Assembly: GCF_019168305.1 (NCBI RefSeq)
Contig: NZ_JAHTBI010000037.1
Location: 107,789-171,788 of the forward strand
From: Pseudomonas aegrilactucae
Lineage (GTDB): Bacteria; Pseudomonadota; Gammaproteobacteria; Pseudomonadales; Pseudomonadaceae
DNA: 64,000 nt
Reading direction: 5' to 3'
The stretch's first letter is position 1, and each line of letters starts with the position of its first letter. A model generated the notes under the pieces. That model was not told the origin of the DNA. It made no database searches and was given only the letters and a program-made list of their open reading frames with translations. This document shows positions 1 to 8,689 of the stretch, in pieces. The translations under genes were made by a program, and so were the position numbers.

Positions 1-368
1 AATAAGTCATAGTCACAGCCAGGTTACGTCACTACAATCGCCCCCAATTTCCGTTCGGCACCGCTTGCGAGTCGCAGGATTAAAGGAGCTCCGGCCCCTT
101 TCGTGACTCTGACGAGCATCGCCTGCGGCGATGCCGGGCTGACCCCCCTCCCGTGATTTCCCGCACCAAATGGATTGGTCCGTGTACAGGCCCGATTGCC
201 TACGAAGTCAGAATAATAAGCACCGTTCTACACCGGTTCTGCCGAGCAGCCGCAGCTGAATTCCGGCGTGACCGTATTCGATCCCATAAATGCTGACGCT
301 TGGCAGGACGAAGTGTTGGCGACCAAAACACAAATTGCATTGAAGCAAGCTGCTCTAGAGGTCGTGAG
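1..368 (+). other. Non-coding region upstream of cyoA
   Basis: No convincing coding region is visible here. An in-frame extension of cyoA from a TTG at 300 lacks a ribosome binding site and would put 23 residues before a good lipoprotein signal peptide, so I leave it out. The region should hold the cyo promoter and regulatory sites, but I could not identify a -35/-10 pair or operator with confidence. Confidence 0.5.
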
Positions 369-1310
369 ATGAGTAAAAAGCGTTACCCCAGACTGTTTGG
401 CATTCTGCCCTTTTTAGGCATGCTTTTACTCAGTGGGTGCAACTGGACCCTGCTCGACCCGAAGGGCCAGGTCGGCATTGAGCAAAGGAACCTGATCCTG
501 ATCGCTACCGGCCTGATGTTGCTGGTGGTGATTCCTGTCATTTTCATGACGATCGCGTTCGCCTGGAAATACCGGGCCTCCAACAAGGCTGCCACCTACA
601 CCCCCGACTGGTCGCACTCGACCAAGATCGAAGTGGCCGTATGGACCATCCCGGTGCTGATCATCATCGCCCTGGGTTACGTCACCTACATCTCCACCCA
701 CAAGCTTGACCCGTACCGTCCACTGGATTCCGACGTGAAGCCGGTGCAGATCGACGTGGTCGCGCTGGACTGGAAGTGGCTGTTCATCTACCCGGAACAG
801 GGCATTGCCACGGTCAACAAGATCGTCTTCCCGGCCAATACCCCGGTCAACTTCCGCGTGACCTCCGACGCCGTGATGAACTCGTTCTTCATCCCGGGCC
901 TGGGCGGCCAGATCTACGCGATGGCGGGCATGACCACCAAGCTGCACCTGATTGCCAACGAGAACGCCGAGTTCGACGGGATCTCCGCCAACTACAGCGG
1001 TGCCGGTTTCACCGGTATGAAGTTCAAGGCCATCGCCACCTCCCAGGCCGATTTCGAGGCATGGGTCAGCGAAGTCAAGCAGTCGCCGAATCAACTGGAC
1101 AAGGCTACCTACGAAGCCCTGACCAAACCTAGCGAAAACAACCCGGTTGCGCTCTACAGCGTTGCCCCGGAAAACATGTTCCAGTCCATCGTCGACAAGT
1201 ACGAAGGCATGAACCGTGGCAAGCCGGTGGTGCACGAGAAGAAAGAGCACAAAGAAGCGGCCGAAGGGATGGACGTGAGTATGCATTCAGCTGCTGGGGC
1301 AGAGGAGTAA
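369..1310 (+). CDS. cyoA: Cytochrome bo3 ubiquinol oxidase subunit II
   Basis: CyoA is subunit II of the proton-pumping quinol oxidase and helps form the periplasmic face of the complex. The 313-residue protein starts with a signal peptide ending in a lipobox (LLLSGC, Cys about residue 24), as in E. coli CyoA. Two membrane segments follow, then a cupredoxin-like domain that lacks the CuA ligands, as expected for a quinol rather than cytochrome c oxidase. The ATG at 369 is chosen because it places the signal peptide at the N-terminus and follows a GAGGTCGTGAG stretch. The Glu/His-rich C-terminus is typical of pseudomonad versions. It is the first gene of cyoABCDE, with a 3-bp gap to cyoB. Assignment is secure from sequence and operon order. 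Confidence 0.97.
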   Translation: MSKKRYPRLFGILPFLGMLLLSGCNWTLLDPKGQVGIEQRNLILIATGLMLLVVIPVIFMTIAFAWKYRASNKAATYTPDWSHSTKIEVAVWTIPVLIIIALGYVTYISTHKLDPYRPLDSDVKPVQIDVVALDWKWLFIYPEQGIATVNKIVFPANTPVNFRVTSDAVMNSFFIPGLGGQIYAMAGMTTKLHLIANENAEFDGISANYSGAGFTGMKFKAIATSQADFEAWVSEVKQSPNQLDKATYEALTKPSENNPVALYSVAPENMFQSIVDKYEGMNRGKPVVHEKKEHKEAAEGMDVSMHSAAGAEE

Positions 1311-1313
1311 AAG

Positions 1314-3332
1314 ATGTTCGGTAAACTAAGTCTGGACGCGATCCCGTATCACGAGCCGATAGTCATGGTGACCATTGCCATGATCGCGCTCGGCGGTCTC
1401 GCGTTGGTTGGTGCAATCACCTATTTCCGCAAGTGGACCTACTTGTGGACCGAGTGGCTGACGTCGGTCGACCACAAGAAAATCGGGGTGATGTACATCA
1501 TCGTCGCGATGATCATGCTGCTGCGCGGCTTTGCCGACGCCATCATGATGCGTACCCAGTTGGCCATGGCCACGGGTGGCGGCGAGGGCTATCTGCCGCC
1601 TGAGCACTATGACCAGATCTTCACCGCTCACGGTGTGATCATGATCATCTTCATGGCAATGCCATTCTTCACCGGCCTGATGAACCTGGCCCTGCCTCTG
1701 CAGATCGGTGCGCGTGACGTTGCCTTCCCGTTCCTCAACTCCCTGAGCTTCTGGCTGCTGGTGTCCGGCGTTGCGCTGGTCAACATCTCCCTGGGCGTGG
1801 GCGAGTTCGCCAAGACCGGCTGGGTGGCGTATCCACCGCTGGCGGGTATCCAGTACAGCCCTGGGGTCGGTGTCGACTACTACATCTGGGCGCTACAGAT
1901 ATCCGGTTTGGGGACAACGCTGACGGGCGTCAACTTCCTTGCCACCGTGCTGAAAATGCGCGCCCCTGGCATGAAGCTGATGGACATGCCGATCTTCACC
2001 TGGACCTGCACCTGGGCCAACATCCTGATCGTGGCTTCGTTCCCGATCCTGACCGCGACCCTGGCACTGCTGACGGTTGACCGTTATCTGGACTTCCACA
2101 TTTTCACCAACGAGCTTGGTGGGAACCCGATGATGTACGTCAACCTGTTCTGGGCGTGGGGTCACCCTGAGGTGTACATCCTGATCCTGCCGGCGTTCGG
2201 CGTGTTCTCGGAAGTCATCTCCACGTTCACCGGCAAGCGTCTGTTCGGCCACAAATCGATGATCTACGCCTCGGGTGCGATCTCGGTACTGGGCTTTGGC
2301 GTATGGCTGCACCACTTCTTCACCATGGGTTCGGGGGCCAGCGTCAACACCTTCTTCGGCCTGGCGACGATGCTGATTTCGATCCCGACCGGTGTGAAGC
2401 TGTTCAACTGGCTGTTCACGATCTACCAGGGCCGTCTGCGCTTCACCGCGCCAGTACTCTGGACCCTGGGCTTCATGGTGACCTTCTCGATCGGTGGCAT
2501 GACCGGCGTACTGCTGGCCGTACCGGGCGCTGACTTCGTGCTGCACAACAGCCTGTTCGTGATCGCTCACTTCCACAACGTGATCATCGGTGGTGCGGTG
2601 TTCGGCTACATTGCCGGCTTCGCCTTCTGGTTCCCGAAAGCCTTCGGTTTCACCCTGAACGAGAAGTGGGGCAAGGCTGCCTTCTGGTTCTGGATCTCCG
2701 GTTTCTACGTGGCTTTCATGCCGCTGTACGCACTGGGCTTCATGGGCATGACCCGTCGTCTGAACCACTCGGACAACCCTGCGTGGGAACCGTACCTGTA
2801 CGTGGCCGTGGTCGGTGCCGTGCTGATCCTGTTCGGTATCGCCTGCCAGCTGATCCAGCTGTACGTATCGATCCGCGATCGCAAGGACAACATGGACGTC
2901 ACTGGCGACCCATGGAACGCGCACACCCTGGAATGGTCGACCTCGTCGCCACCGCCGTTCTACAACTTCGCCACCATGCCTGAGAAAGTCGGCCTGGATG
3001 CCTGGACCGAAACCAAGCGTGCCGGTATCGCTTACAAGGCTCCGGCCCAGTACGCACCGATCCACATGCCGAACAACACCGCTACCGGTCTGTACATGGG
3101 CGCGCTGTTGACCGTCTTCGGTTTCGCTGCCATCTGGCACATCTGGTGGTTGGCCGCGGCCGGCCTGATCGGCACCATCGCTGTCTTCGTTGCTCACGCT
3201 GCACGTGACGACCAGGGCTACATGGTTCCGGCCGAAGAAGTGGCACGTATCGAAGGTGAGCGTCTGAAGCACCTCGGTCTGGCTACCGGCTCGCCAGTCG
3301 GTGCGCCTGTCGAATCGTTTGAACGGGTTTAA
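1314..3332 (+). CDS. cyoB: Cytochrome bo3 ubiquinol oxidase subunit I
   Basis: Catalytic heme-copper subunit that oxidises ubiquinol and reduces O2 to water while pumping protons. The 672-residue protein keeps all ligand positions known from E. coli CyoB at the same numbers: His106 and His421 (low-spin heme b), His419 (heme o), and His284, His333 and His334 (CuB). Tyr288 lies in GHPEVYIL. The quinone-site residues Arg71, Asp75, His98 and Gln101 are also present. About 15 membrane helices are visible. It sits between cyoA and cyoC with 3-bp gaps and is clearly cotranscribed. Nothing unusual is seen. Confidence 0.99.
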   Translation: MFGKLSLDAIPYHEPIVMVTIAMIALGGLALVGAITYFRKWTYLWTEWLTSVDHKKIGVMYIIVAMIMLLRGFADAIMMRTQLAMATGGGEGYLPPEHYDQIFTAHGVIMIIFMAMPFFTGLMNLALPLQIGARDVAFPFLNSLSFWLLVSGVALVNISLGVGEFAKTGWVAYPPLAGIQYSPGVGVDYYIWALQISGLGTTLTGVNFLATVLKMRAPGMKLMDMPIFTWTCTWANILIVASFPILTATLALLTVDRYLDFHIFTNELGGNPMMYVNLFWAWGHPEVYILILPAFGVFSEVISTFTGKRLFGHKSMIYASGAISVLGFGVWLHHFFTMGSGASVNTFFGLATMLISIPTGVKLFNWLFTIYQGRLRFTAPVLWTLGFMVTFSIGGMTGVLLAVPGADFVLHNSLFVIAHFHNVIIGGAVFGYIAGFAFWFPKAFGFTLNEKWGKAAFWFWISGFYVAFMPLYALGFMGMTRRLNHSDNPAWEPYLYVAVVGAVLILFGIACQLIQLYVSIRDRKDNMDVTGDPWNAHTLEWSTSSPPPFYNFATMPEKVGLDAWTETKRAGIAYKAPAQYAPIHMPNNTATGLYMGALLTVFGFAAIWHIWWLAAAGLIGTIAVFVAHAARDDQGYMVPAEEVARIEGERLKHLGLATGSPVGAPVESFERV

Positions 3333-3335
3333 TCA

Positions 3336-3959
3336 ATGTCCAGTCATGTAATCAATGCTGATGCTGCTCATGGTCACGACCATGGGCACGAAGAACACCA
3401 CGACTCGGGCCAGATGACCGTATTCGGTTTCTGGCTGTACCTGATGACCGACTGCATCCTGTTTGCGTCGATCTTCGCAGCCTACGCGGTGCTGTCCGGC
3501 AATTTTGCCGGCGGCCCGTCGGGTCATGACATCTTCGAACTGCCGTACGTACTGGCCGAGACCGCGCTGCTGCTGTTCTCCAGTATCACCTTCGGCTTCG
3601 CCATGCTGCAGATGTACAAGGGCAACAAGAACGGTGTACTGGCCTGGTTGGCCGTCACCTTCCTGCTGGGCCTTGGCTTCATCATCATGGAAGTCAACGA
3701 GTTCCACCTGCTGATCAGCGAAGGCTTCGGCCCGCAGCGCAGCGGCTTCCTGTCGGGCTTCTTCGCCCTGGTCGGCACCCACGGTCTGCACGTGACCGGT
3801 GGTCTGATCTGGATGGCGGTGATGATGTACCAGATCCAGAAGAAGGGCATCACCGGCTCCGCCAAGACCCGCATGGGTTGCCTGAGCCTGTTCTGGCACT
3901 TCCTGGACGTGGTCTGGATCTGCGTGTTCACCGTTGTCTATCTGCTGGGGGTTCTGTAA
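3336..3959 (+). CDS. cyoC: Cytochrome bo3 ubiquinol oxidase subunit III
   Basis: CyoC is the five-helix subunit III that stabilises the oxidase core. The 207-residue protein has a His-rich N-terminus ([11 protein letters not shown]) before the first helix, which contains [15 protein letters not shown], a strong family signature. The C-terminal helices contain [10 protein letters not shown] and [10 protein letters not shown], the conserved subunit III motifs. The start codon lies 3 bp after the cyoB stop and the stop abuts the cyoD start. The His-rich leader is common in proteobacterial CyoC, so I do not read it as a metal-binding novelty. Confidence 0.98.
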   Translation: MSSHVINADAAHGHDHGHEEHHDSGQMTVFGFWLYLMTDCILFASIFAAYAVLSGNFAGGPSGHDIFELPYVLAETALLLFSSITFGFAMLQMYKGNKNGVLAWLAVTFLLGLGFIIMEVNEFHLLISEGFGPQRSGFLSGFFALVGTHGLHVTGGLIWMAVMMYQIQKKGITGSAKTRMGCLSLFWHFLDVVWICVFTVVYLLGVL

Positions 3960-4292
3960 ATGGCTAACGCACATAACGAGCACGCCGAGGGCAACCACGG
4001 CAGCGTGAAGTCGTACGCAATCGGCTTCGTGCTGTCGGTGATCCTGACCCTGATCCCGTTTGGCCTGGTGATGTACCCGACCTTGCCAAAAGACATGACC
4101 ATCCTGATCGTGGTGGCCTTTGCGGTCATCCAGATCGTCGTGCACCTGTACTACTTCCTGCACCTGGACCGTTCGCCAGAGCAGCGTGAGAACGTCAGCG
4201 CCTTCCTGTTTACCGGGTTGGTGATTGCACTGTTGGTCGGCCTGTCGCTGTGGATCATGTTCAGCATCCACACCAGCATGATGGCGAAGTGA
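3960..4292 (+). CDS. cyoD: Cytochrome bo3 ubiquinol oxidase subunit IV
   Basis: Small subunit IV of the bo3 oxidase, needed for assembly and CuB incorporation. The 110-residue protein has a short His/Glu-rich N-terminus followed by three membrane helices, with the family motif HLYYFLHLD between helices 2 and 3. The ATG directly follows the cyoC stop codon, so translation is probably coupled. Size matches E. coli CyoD (109 residues). Confidence 0.97.
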   Translation: MANAHNEHAEGNHGSVKSYAIGFVLSVILTLIPFGLVMYPTLPKDMTILIVVAFAVIQIVVHLYYFLHLDRSPEQRENVSAFLFTGLVIALLVGLSLWIMFSIHTSMMAK

Positions 4293-4303
4293 GGTAAGAC
4301 GGC

Positions 4304-5191
4304 ATGTCCTTTAAGCACTTTATCCAAATCACCAAACCGGGGATCATTTTCGGTAACGTGCTTTCTGTGGCAGGCGGTTTCTTCCTTGCCGCGCAAGGGC
4401 ATGTGGACTTCATGCTGTTCCTTGCCACGGTGATTGGCACTTCGCTGGTGGTGGCGTCCGGTTGCGTGTTCAACAACTGCATCGACCGTGACATCGACAT
4501 CAAGATGGAGCGCACCAAGAACCGTGTGATGGTTCAGGGGCAGGTCTCGCTGAAGATCGCGCTGGCCTACGCCACCCTGCTCGGGGTGGCCGGGCTCGGC
4601 CTGCTGTATGTGCAGGCCAATGCCCTGGCGGCGTTATTCGGCCTGATCGGGTTCATCATCTACGTGGGTTTCTACAGCCTGTACCTGAAGCGCAAATCGG
4701 TGCACGGCACCCTGGTGGGCAGCCTGTCCGGTGCCATGCCTCCGGTGATCGGCTACTGCGCCGTGAGCAACAGCTTCGACCTGGCTGCGTTGACCCTGCT
4801 GGTGATGTTCAGCCTGTGGCAGATGCCGCATTCCTACGCCATTGCGATCTTCCGCTTCAACGACTACCTGGCGGCCTCGATTCCGGTATTGCCGGTCAAG
4901 CGTGGCATCCTGGTGGCCAAGAAGCACATCCTCTGGTACATCGTGGCGTTCCTGGCCGCGACCCTGATGTTGACCATCGGTGGTTATGCGGGCATGAGCT
5001 ACATGGCCGTCGCCGCGGCAATGGGCATGTACTGGCTGTACATGGCCTGGACCGGCTACAAGGCTGTGGATGATCGCCTGTGGGCGCGCAAGCTGTTCGT
5101 GTTCTCCATCTTCACCATCACTGCGTTGAGCGTGATGATGTCGCTGGACACCAAGGTGCCGACCGAACTGCTGCTGACCTACGCGCATTGA
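4304..5191 (+). CDS. cyoE: Protoheme IX farnesyltransferase (heme O synthase)
   Basis: Integral membrane prenyltransferase that adds a hydroxyethylfarnesyl group to protoheme to make the heme O used by CyoB. The 295-residue UbiA-family protein shows the first Asp-rich motif NNCIDRDID near residues 47-55 and several hydrophobic helices, with LPVKRG after the second substrate loop. It is the last gene of the operon, 11 bp after cyoD, and is followed by a strong intrinsic terminator. Having the heme O synthase in the operon couples cofactor supply to enzyme synthesis. Confidence 0.98.
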   Translation: MSFKHFIQITKPGIIFGNVLSVAGGFFLAAQGHVDFMLFLATVIGTSLVVASGCVFNNCIDRDIDIKMERTKNRVMVQGQVSLKIALAYATLLGVAGLGLLYVQANALAALFGLIGFIIYVGFYSLYLKRKSVHGTLVGSLSGAMPPVIGYCAVSNSFDLAALTLLVMFSLWQMPHSYAIAIFRFNDYLAASIPVLPVKRGILVAKKHILWYIVAFLAATLMLTIGGYAGMSYMAVAAAMGMYWLYMAWTGYKAVDDRLWARKLFVFSIFTITALSVMMSLDTKVPTELLLTYAH

Positions 5192-5203
5192 TCTGATGTG
5201 CTG

Positions 5204-5242
5204 AAAAAAGACCCCGGGCCGAAAGGTGCCGGGGTTTTTTTT
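5204..5242 (+). terminator. Intrinsic terminator of the cyo operon
   Basis: A GC-rich stem (ACCCCGG paired with CCGGGGT) encloses the GCCGAAAGGTG loop and is followed by a run of eight T. An A-run precedes the stem, so it may also work in the other direction. It lies 12 bp after the cyoE stop codon. Confidence 0.9.
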
Positions 5243-5396
5243 GCCTGAACATTCATGCCGAACTGGCGCCGGACAAACAAGGCTGGCAGCAGCGTTCTTT
5301 GTACCGGCACTCCCTCCCAGCGCGGCACCACTCCCTGCTGAATGCCCGCGCCCCGCATTGCTAGCGTGGCAGCTCCCACCTCAAAGGAGCACGCCC

Positions 5397-6524
5397 ATGA
5401 GCGTTTTCACTGTGTACTTCTGCGGCACCGGCTCGCACCGCTTCGATGACCAGAACCCTGATTTCTGGAACGGCGAACTGGTCTCGACCCTGGCCGCCAA
5501 CGATCAGGGCCGCGAGTTCGCGCACTGGATCGCCATCGACGGCCCTGGCAGCGGCAACCTGCAGGCCGACGACCTGTTCATCGAAAACAAGGAATACGGC
5601 CTCACCGGCACGCTGTTCGGCGCCGGCTGGGAACAGAACGTCGCCCATGCCCTGCAGGTGATCAAGGGGCGCTGCACCTGGCAGCGCGAAAAGCTCAGCG
5701 AGGCCGATTACGATCGCCTCAAGTCTGCCGGCGTGCCGATCGAGGACGTGAAGCAAGAGGGCTCCTGGTTCTGGCGCAAGTACGACTACGGCGACCGTGG
5801 CGTCACCCCGCAGCAGTTGCAGGAAGGGATCATCAAGATGTACCGCAAGGACGGGCTGATCCCCAGTCAGGTCAATATCGTCGGCTGGAGCCGCGGCGGT
5901 ATCAGCTGCCATATGCTGGCCAACGCAATGGCCGAAGACCCGGAGCTGGCCGATGTGCCAGTGAATATCTTCGCCATCGACCCGGTGCCCGGCATCAACA
6001 ACCTGCAAGCGCACCGCCTGCACCTGAAGTCCAACGTCAAGGAGTACGTCGGGTTCTTCTCGCGCGATGAGCGCTCCAAAGGCTTTGCCTGTGTGATCCC
6101 CACCACCTACCCGGACACGCGCACGCATATCTATCCGCTGCCAGGCCGCCATGCCACGCTGGTCGGCAATGCCTCGGCCGATGGCAAAAGCAACGGCAAG
6201 GTGGTGCCCGAGCCTGGTGTGATCGTGCGTCACTTCGCCGAAACCTGCCTGAACCGCTGGGGGGCGACCCTGCACAAGTGCCTGGGCCTGAGCGACCAGC
6301 AGGTTGCCGAGCAGCAGGACGCGATGGACCGTGACGACGCACTGTACGCAGGCATGCGTCGGCATTCCTACACGCTGCTGACCGAGTCGGAGGAAGGGCA
6401 CCGCTTTGTCCATCAGGGGGATGTGAGCAAGGCATTCCCTTACGTGCGCGGGCCCCAGATGTCACCCCAGGTCGGCCTGGATGTGGCTACCTGGCGCTCG
6501 GTGTCGTTCGACGACATCGGCTGA
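5397..6524 (+). CDS. Putative alpha/beta-hydrolase with GXSXG motif, function unknown
   Basis: A 375-residue protein that I cannot assign to a named family. The ATG at 5397 follows a clear AAAGGAG ribosome site; an upstream in-frame extension would cross the cyo terminator. The N-terminus (VYFCGTGSHRFDD) and the central GWSRGG fit an alpha/beta-hydrolase nucleophile elbow, with Ser about residue 165 and a nearby Asp in FAIDPVPG. The layout resembles the GXSXG lipase-like proteins that include DUF2235 and type VI lipase effectors, but no VgrG, PAAR or immunity gene is adjacent. No signal peptide or membrane segment is seen, so it is probably cytoplasmic or exported by a non-Sec route. It stands alone between cyoE and alaC, which suggests an accessory insertion. 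Enzymatic class is inference. Confidence 0.75.
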   Translation: MSVFTVYFCGTGSHRFDDQNPDFWNGELVSTLAANDQGREFAHWIAIDGPGSGNLQADDLFIENKEYGLTGTLFGAGWEQNVAHALQVIKGRCTWQREKLSEADYDRLKSAGVPIEDVKQEGSWFWRKYDYGDRGVTPQQLQEGIIKMYRKDGLIPSQVNIVGWSRGGISCHMLANAMAEDPELADVPVNIFAIDPVPGINNLQAHRLHLKSNVKEYVGFFSRDERSKGFACVIPTTYPDTRTHIYPLPGRHATLVGNASADGKSNGKVVPEPGVIVRHFAETCLNRWGATLHKCLGLSDQQVAEQQDAMDRDDALYAGMRRHSYTLLTESEEGHRFVHQGDVSKAFPYVRGPQMSPQVGLDVATWRSVSFDDIG

Positions 6525-6535
6525 TCGACAGGGCA

Positions 6536-6566
6536 GGGGTGGCAAAATCCACTTTACAGCCACCCC
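6536..6566 (+). other. Stem-loop after the hydrolase gene
   Basis: An 8-bp perfect inverted repeat (GGGGTGGC and GCCACCCC) with a 15-base loop lies 12 bp after the hydrolase stop. There is no T-run, so it is at best a weak terminator or an mRNA 3' stabiliser. Confidence 0.45.
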
Positions 6567-6650
6567 CGCCAAGCCCTATCTTCTGCCTCGGCCACCGCAG
6601 TGGCCAACGTCGCTCGGACGGTTCCGGGCGCTTACGTCCTCGAGGTAACC

Positions 6651-7886
6651 ATGGCTGACCAAGGTTCGCCGCGCCGCTTTGCGCGCATAGATCGTCTCCC
6701 CCCTTACGTCTTCAACATCACTGCCGAGCTCAAGATGGCTGCACGCCGTCGTGGCGAGGACATTATCGACCTCAGCATGGGCAACCCCGACGGGGCCACG
6801 CCACCGCACATCGTCGAGAAGCTGGTACAGGTCGCGCAGCGCGAAGACACCCATGGCTATTCCACCTCGCGCGGCATCCCGCGCCTGCGCCGGGCTATTT
6901 CGCGCTGGTACAAGGACCGCTATGAGGTCGACATCGACCCCGAATCCGAAGCCATCGTCACCATTGGTTCCAAAGAGGGCCTGGCGCACCTGATGCTGGC
7001 CACCCTGGACCATGGCGACACCGTGCTGGTGCCCAACCCCAGCTACCCGATCCACATCTACGGCGCAGTGATTGCCGGCGCCCAGGTGCGTTCGGTGCCG
7101 CTGGTGCCGGGGGTGGACTTCTTCAACGAGCTGGAGCGGGCGATCCGCGAGTCGATCCCCAAGCCGAAGATGATGATCCTGGGCTTCCCTTCCAACCCCA
7201 CCGCACAGTGCGTGGAGCTGGATTTCTTCGAGCGCGTGGTGGCCCTGGCCAAGCAGTATGACGTGCTGGTGATCCACGACCTGGCCTATGCCGACATCGT
7301 CTACGACGGCTGGAAAGCCCCCTCGATCATGCAGGTGCCGGGCGCCAAGGACATTGCGGTGGAGTTCTTCACCTTGTCCAAGAGCTACAACATGGCAGGC
7401 TGGCGCATCGGCTTCATGGTCGGCAACCCGGAGCTGGTCAGCGCCCTGGCGCGGATCAAGAGCTACCACGACTACGGCACCTTCACCCCGTTGCAGGTGG
7501 CGGCGATTGCTGCGCTGGAGGGCGACCAGCAGTGCGTGCGCGATATCGCCGAGCAGTACCGCCAGCGGCGCAACGTGCTGGTCAAGGGCCTGCACGAAAC
7601 AGGCTGGATGGTCGAGAACCCCAAGGCCTCGATGTACGTGTGGGCCAAGATCCCTGAACAGTACGCACACCTGGGCTCGCTGGAGTTTGCCAAGAAGCTG
7701 CTGGCCGAGGCCAAGGTGTGCGTGTCGCCGGGGATCGGCTTTGGTGACTATGGCGACGACCATGTGCGCTTTGCCCTGATCGAGAACCAGGACCGCATTC
7801 GCCAGGCCGTGCGCGGCATCCGCCAGATGTTCCGCGCCGATGGCATCGAGGCGCCCAAGGCCGCCAAGCCACCGCGTACGCCGTGA
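6651..7886 (+). CDS. alaC: Alanine/valine-type aminotransferase (AlaC-like)
   Basis: PLP-dependent class I/II aminotransferase of 411 residues, close to E. coli AlaC (412), which makes alanine from pyruvate and glutamate. The fold-type I signatures are present: SMGNPDG near the N-terminus, the PNPSYP loop, NPTAQCVEL, and the PLP lysine region [13 protein letters not shown]. The ATG at 6651 follows GAGGTAACC and gives the family N-terminus [12 protein letters not shown]; an upstream TTG/GTG-type extension has no support. It is monocistronic and followed by a REP-like palindrome. Exact amino-acid specificity cannot be read from sequence. Confidence 0.9.
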   Translation: MADQGSPRRFARIDRLPPYVFNITAELKMAARRRGEDIIDLSMGNPDGATPPHIVEKLVQVAQREDTHGYSTSRGIPRLRRAISRWYKDRYEVDIDPESEAIVTIGSKEGLAHLMLATLDHGDTVLVPNPSYPIHIYGAVIAGAQVRSVPLVPGVDFFNELERAIRESIPKPKMMILGFPSNPTAQCVELDFFERVVALAKQYDVLVIHDLAYADIVYDGWKAPSIMQVPGAKDIAVEFFTLSKSYNMAGWRIGFMVGNPELVSALARIKSYHDYGTFTPLQVAAIAALEGDQQCVRDIAEQYRQRRNVLVKGLHETGWMVENPKASMYVWAKIPEQYAHLGSLEFAKKLLAEAKVCVSPGIGFGDYGDDHVRFALIENQDRIRQAVRGIRQMFRADGIEAPKAAKPPRTP

Positions 7887-7890
7887 TACG

Positions 7891-7940
7891 CCGTCGCCGG
7901 CAAGGCCGACTCTGGCAGGCGTCGGCCTTGCCGGCGACGG
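7891..7940. repeat. REP-like palindrome
   Basis: A 20-bp perfect inverted repeat (arms at 7891-7910 and 7921-7940, CCGTCGCCGGCAAGGCCGAC and its complement) surrounds a 10-base spacer right after alaC. The core CGCCGGCAAGGCCG matches the style of pseudomonad REP sequences. It lacks a T-run, so I treat it as a REP element rather than a standard terminator, though it may stabilise the alaC mRNA 3' end. Confidence 0.7.
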
Positions 7941-8066
7941 GTGCGACGATGTCCACCCGTCGGCCACCGATATTTCTTTCACCGCCCCCCTTCTCAACGC
8001 CACGCCGAAGCATAGAATGATCGCCGGGTTTCTCCCTATAACGATAATTCTCCCCCTCCCCAAATC

Positions 8067-8441
8067 ATGTCCGAAAACAATCCCTGTTTGACTTGCGGTG
8101 CCTGCTGCGCGTACTTCCGTGTGTCCTTTTTCTGGGGTGAATGCACCTCGGCCGGTGGCGTCGTGCCGGATGAACTGGTGGTGCAGATCAACCCGACCCG
8201 GGTGGCAATGATCGGTACCGATGCCAAGCCATGCCGCTGCATCGGCCTGGAAGGGGAAATCGGCAAAGGCGTCAATTGCTCGCTCTACGCCCAGCGCTCC
8301 AGCCCTTGCCGCGAGTTCGACGCGGCCTGGGTCAATGGCCAGCCCAACGACGACTGCAACGCCGCGCGCGCCGCCCACGGCTTGCCCCCGCTGGAGGCCA
8401 ACGAGCCGTTCTGGCCGGCTGAAGACCCGGAGGTGGCCTGA
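8067..8441 (+). CDS. YkgJ-family cysteine-cluster protein
   Basis: A 124-residue protein with the YkgJ/UPF0153 pattern: an N-terminal CLTCGACC motif, a middle CRCIGL, a second cysteine in NCSLY and SSPCREFD. The cysteines are thought to bind a zinc or Fe-S centre; the biochemical role of the family is unknown. It is read from an ATG and followed by 248 bp of non-coding DNA before the autotransporter. The family assignment rests on cysteine spacing. Confidence 0.88.
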   Translation: MSENNPCLTCGACCAYFRVSFFWGECTSAGGVVPDELVVQINPTRVAMIGTDAKPCRCIGLEGEIGKGVNCSLYAQRSSPCREFDAAWVNGQPNDDCNAARAAHGLPPLEANEPFWPAEDPEVA

Positions 8442-8689
8442 CCGTTCGTCGGTTGGCTGACGCTGTAAGTTTGACATCGCCCTTTATCCACGGGGGCTAT
8501 TGCCAAAGTATTAACACTATTTGACGTACGACCTTTCCTATAGGGCTCCAGGAAAGCGGCTACACATTCCAGTCAATGGAACCGTAGTCGCCAAGGTCAG
8601 GCTTTCGACACTAGTGTGTAGTTTCCAGGCTTCCCCCTAGCCGGCACGCATTTAAGGACCGAACCGCCTGATCCACGAAGGAGTCACCC
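8442..8689 (+). promoter_or_regulatory. Non-coding region upstream of the autotransporter
   Basis: No coding potential is seen. It should carry the autotransporter promoter. The only firm signal is the GAAGGAG ribosome site at 8677-8683, which fixes the GTG start at 8690. Confidence 0.5.

Noticed and set aside
5226..5396. N-terminal extension of the GXSXG hydrolase
   Set aside because: It would begin in the T-run of the cyo terminator; the ATG at 5397 has a proper AAAGGAG site.
7891..7940. Intrinsic terminator of alaC
   Set aside because: The stem is strong but no T-run follows, and the core matches REP elements.
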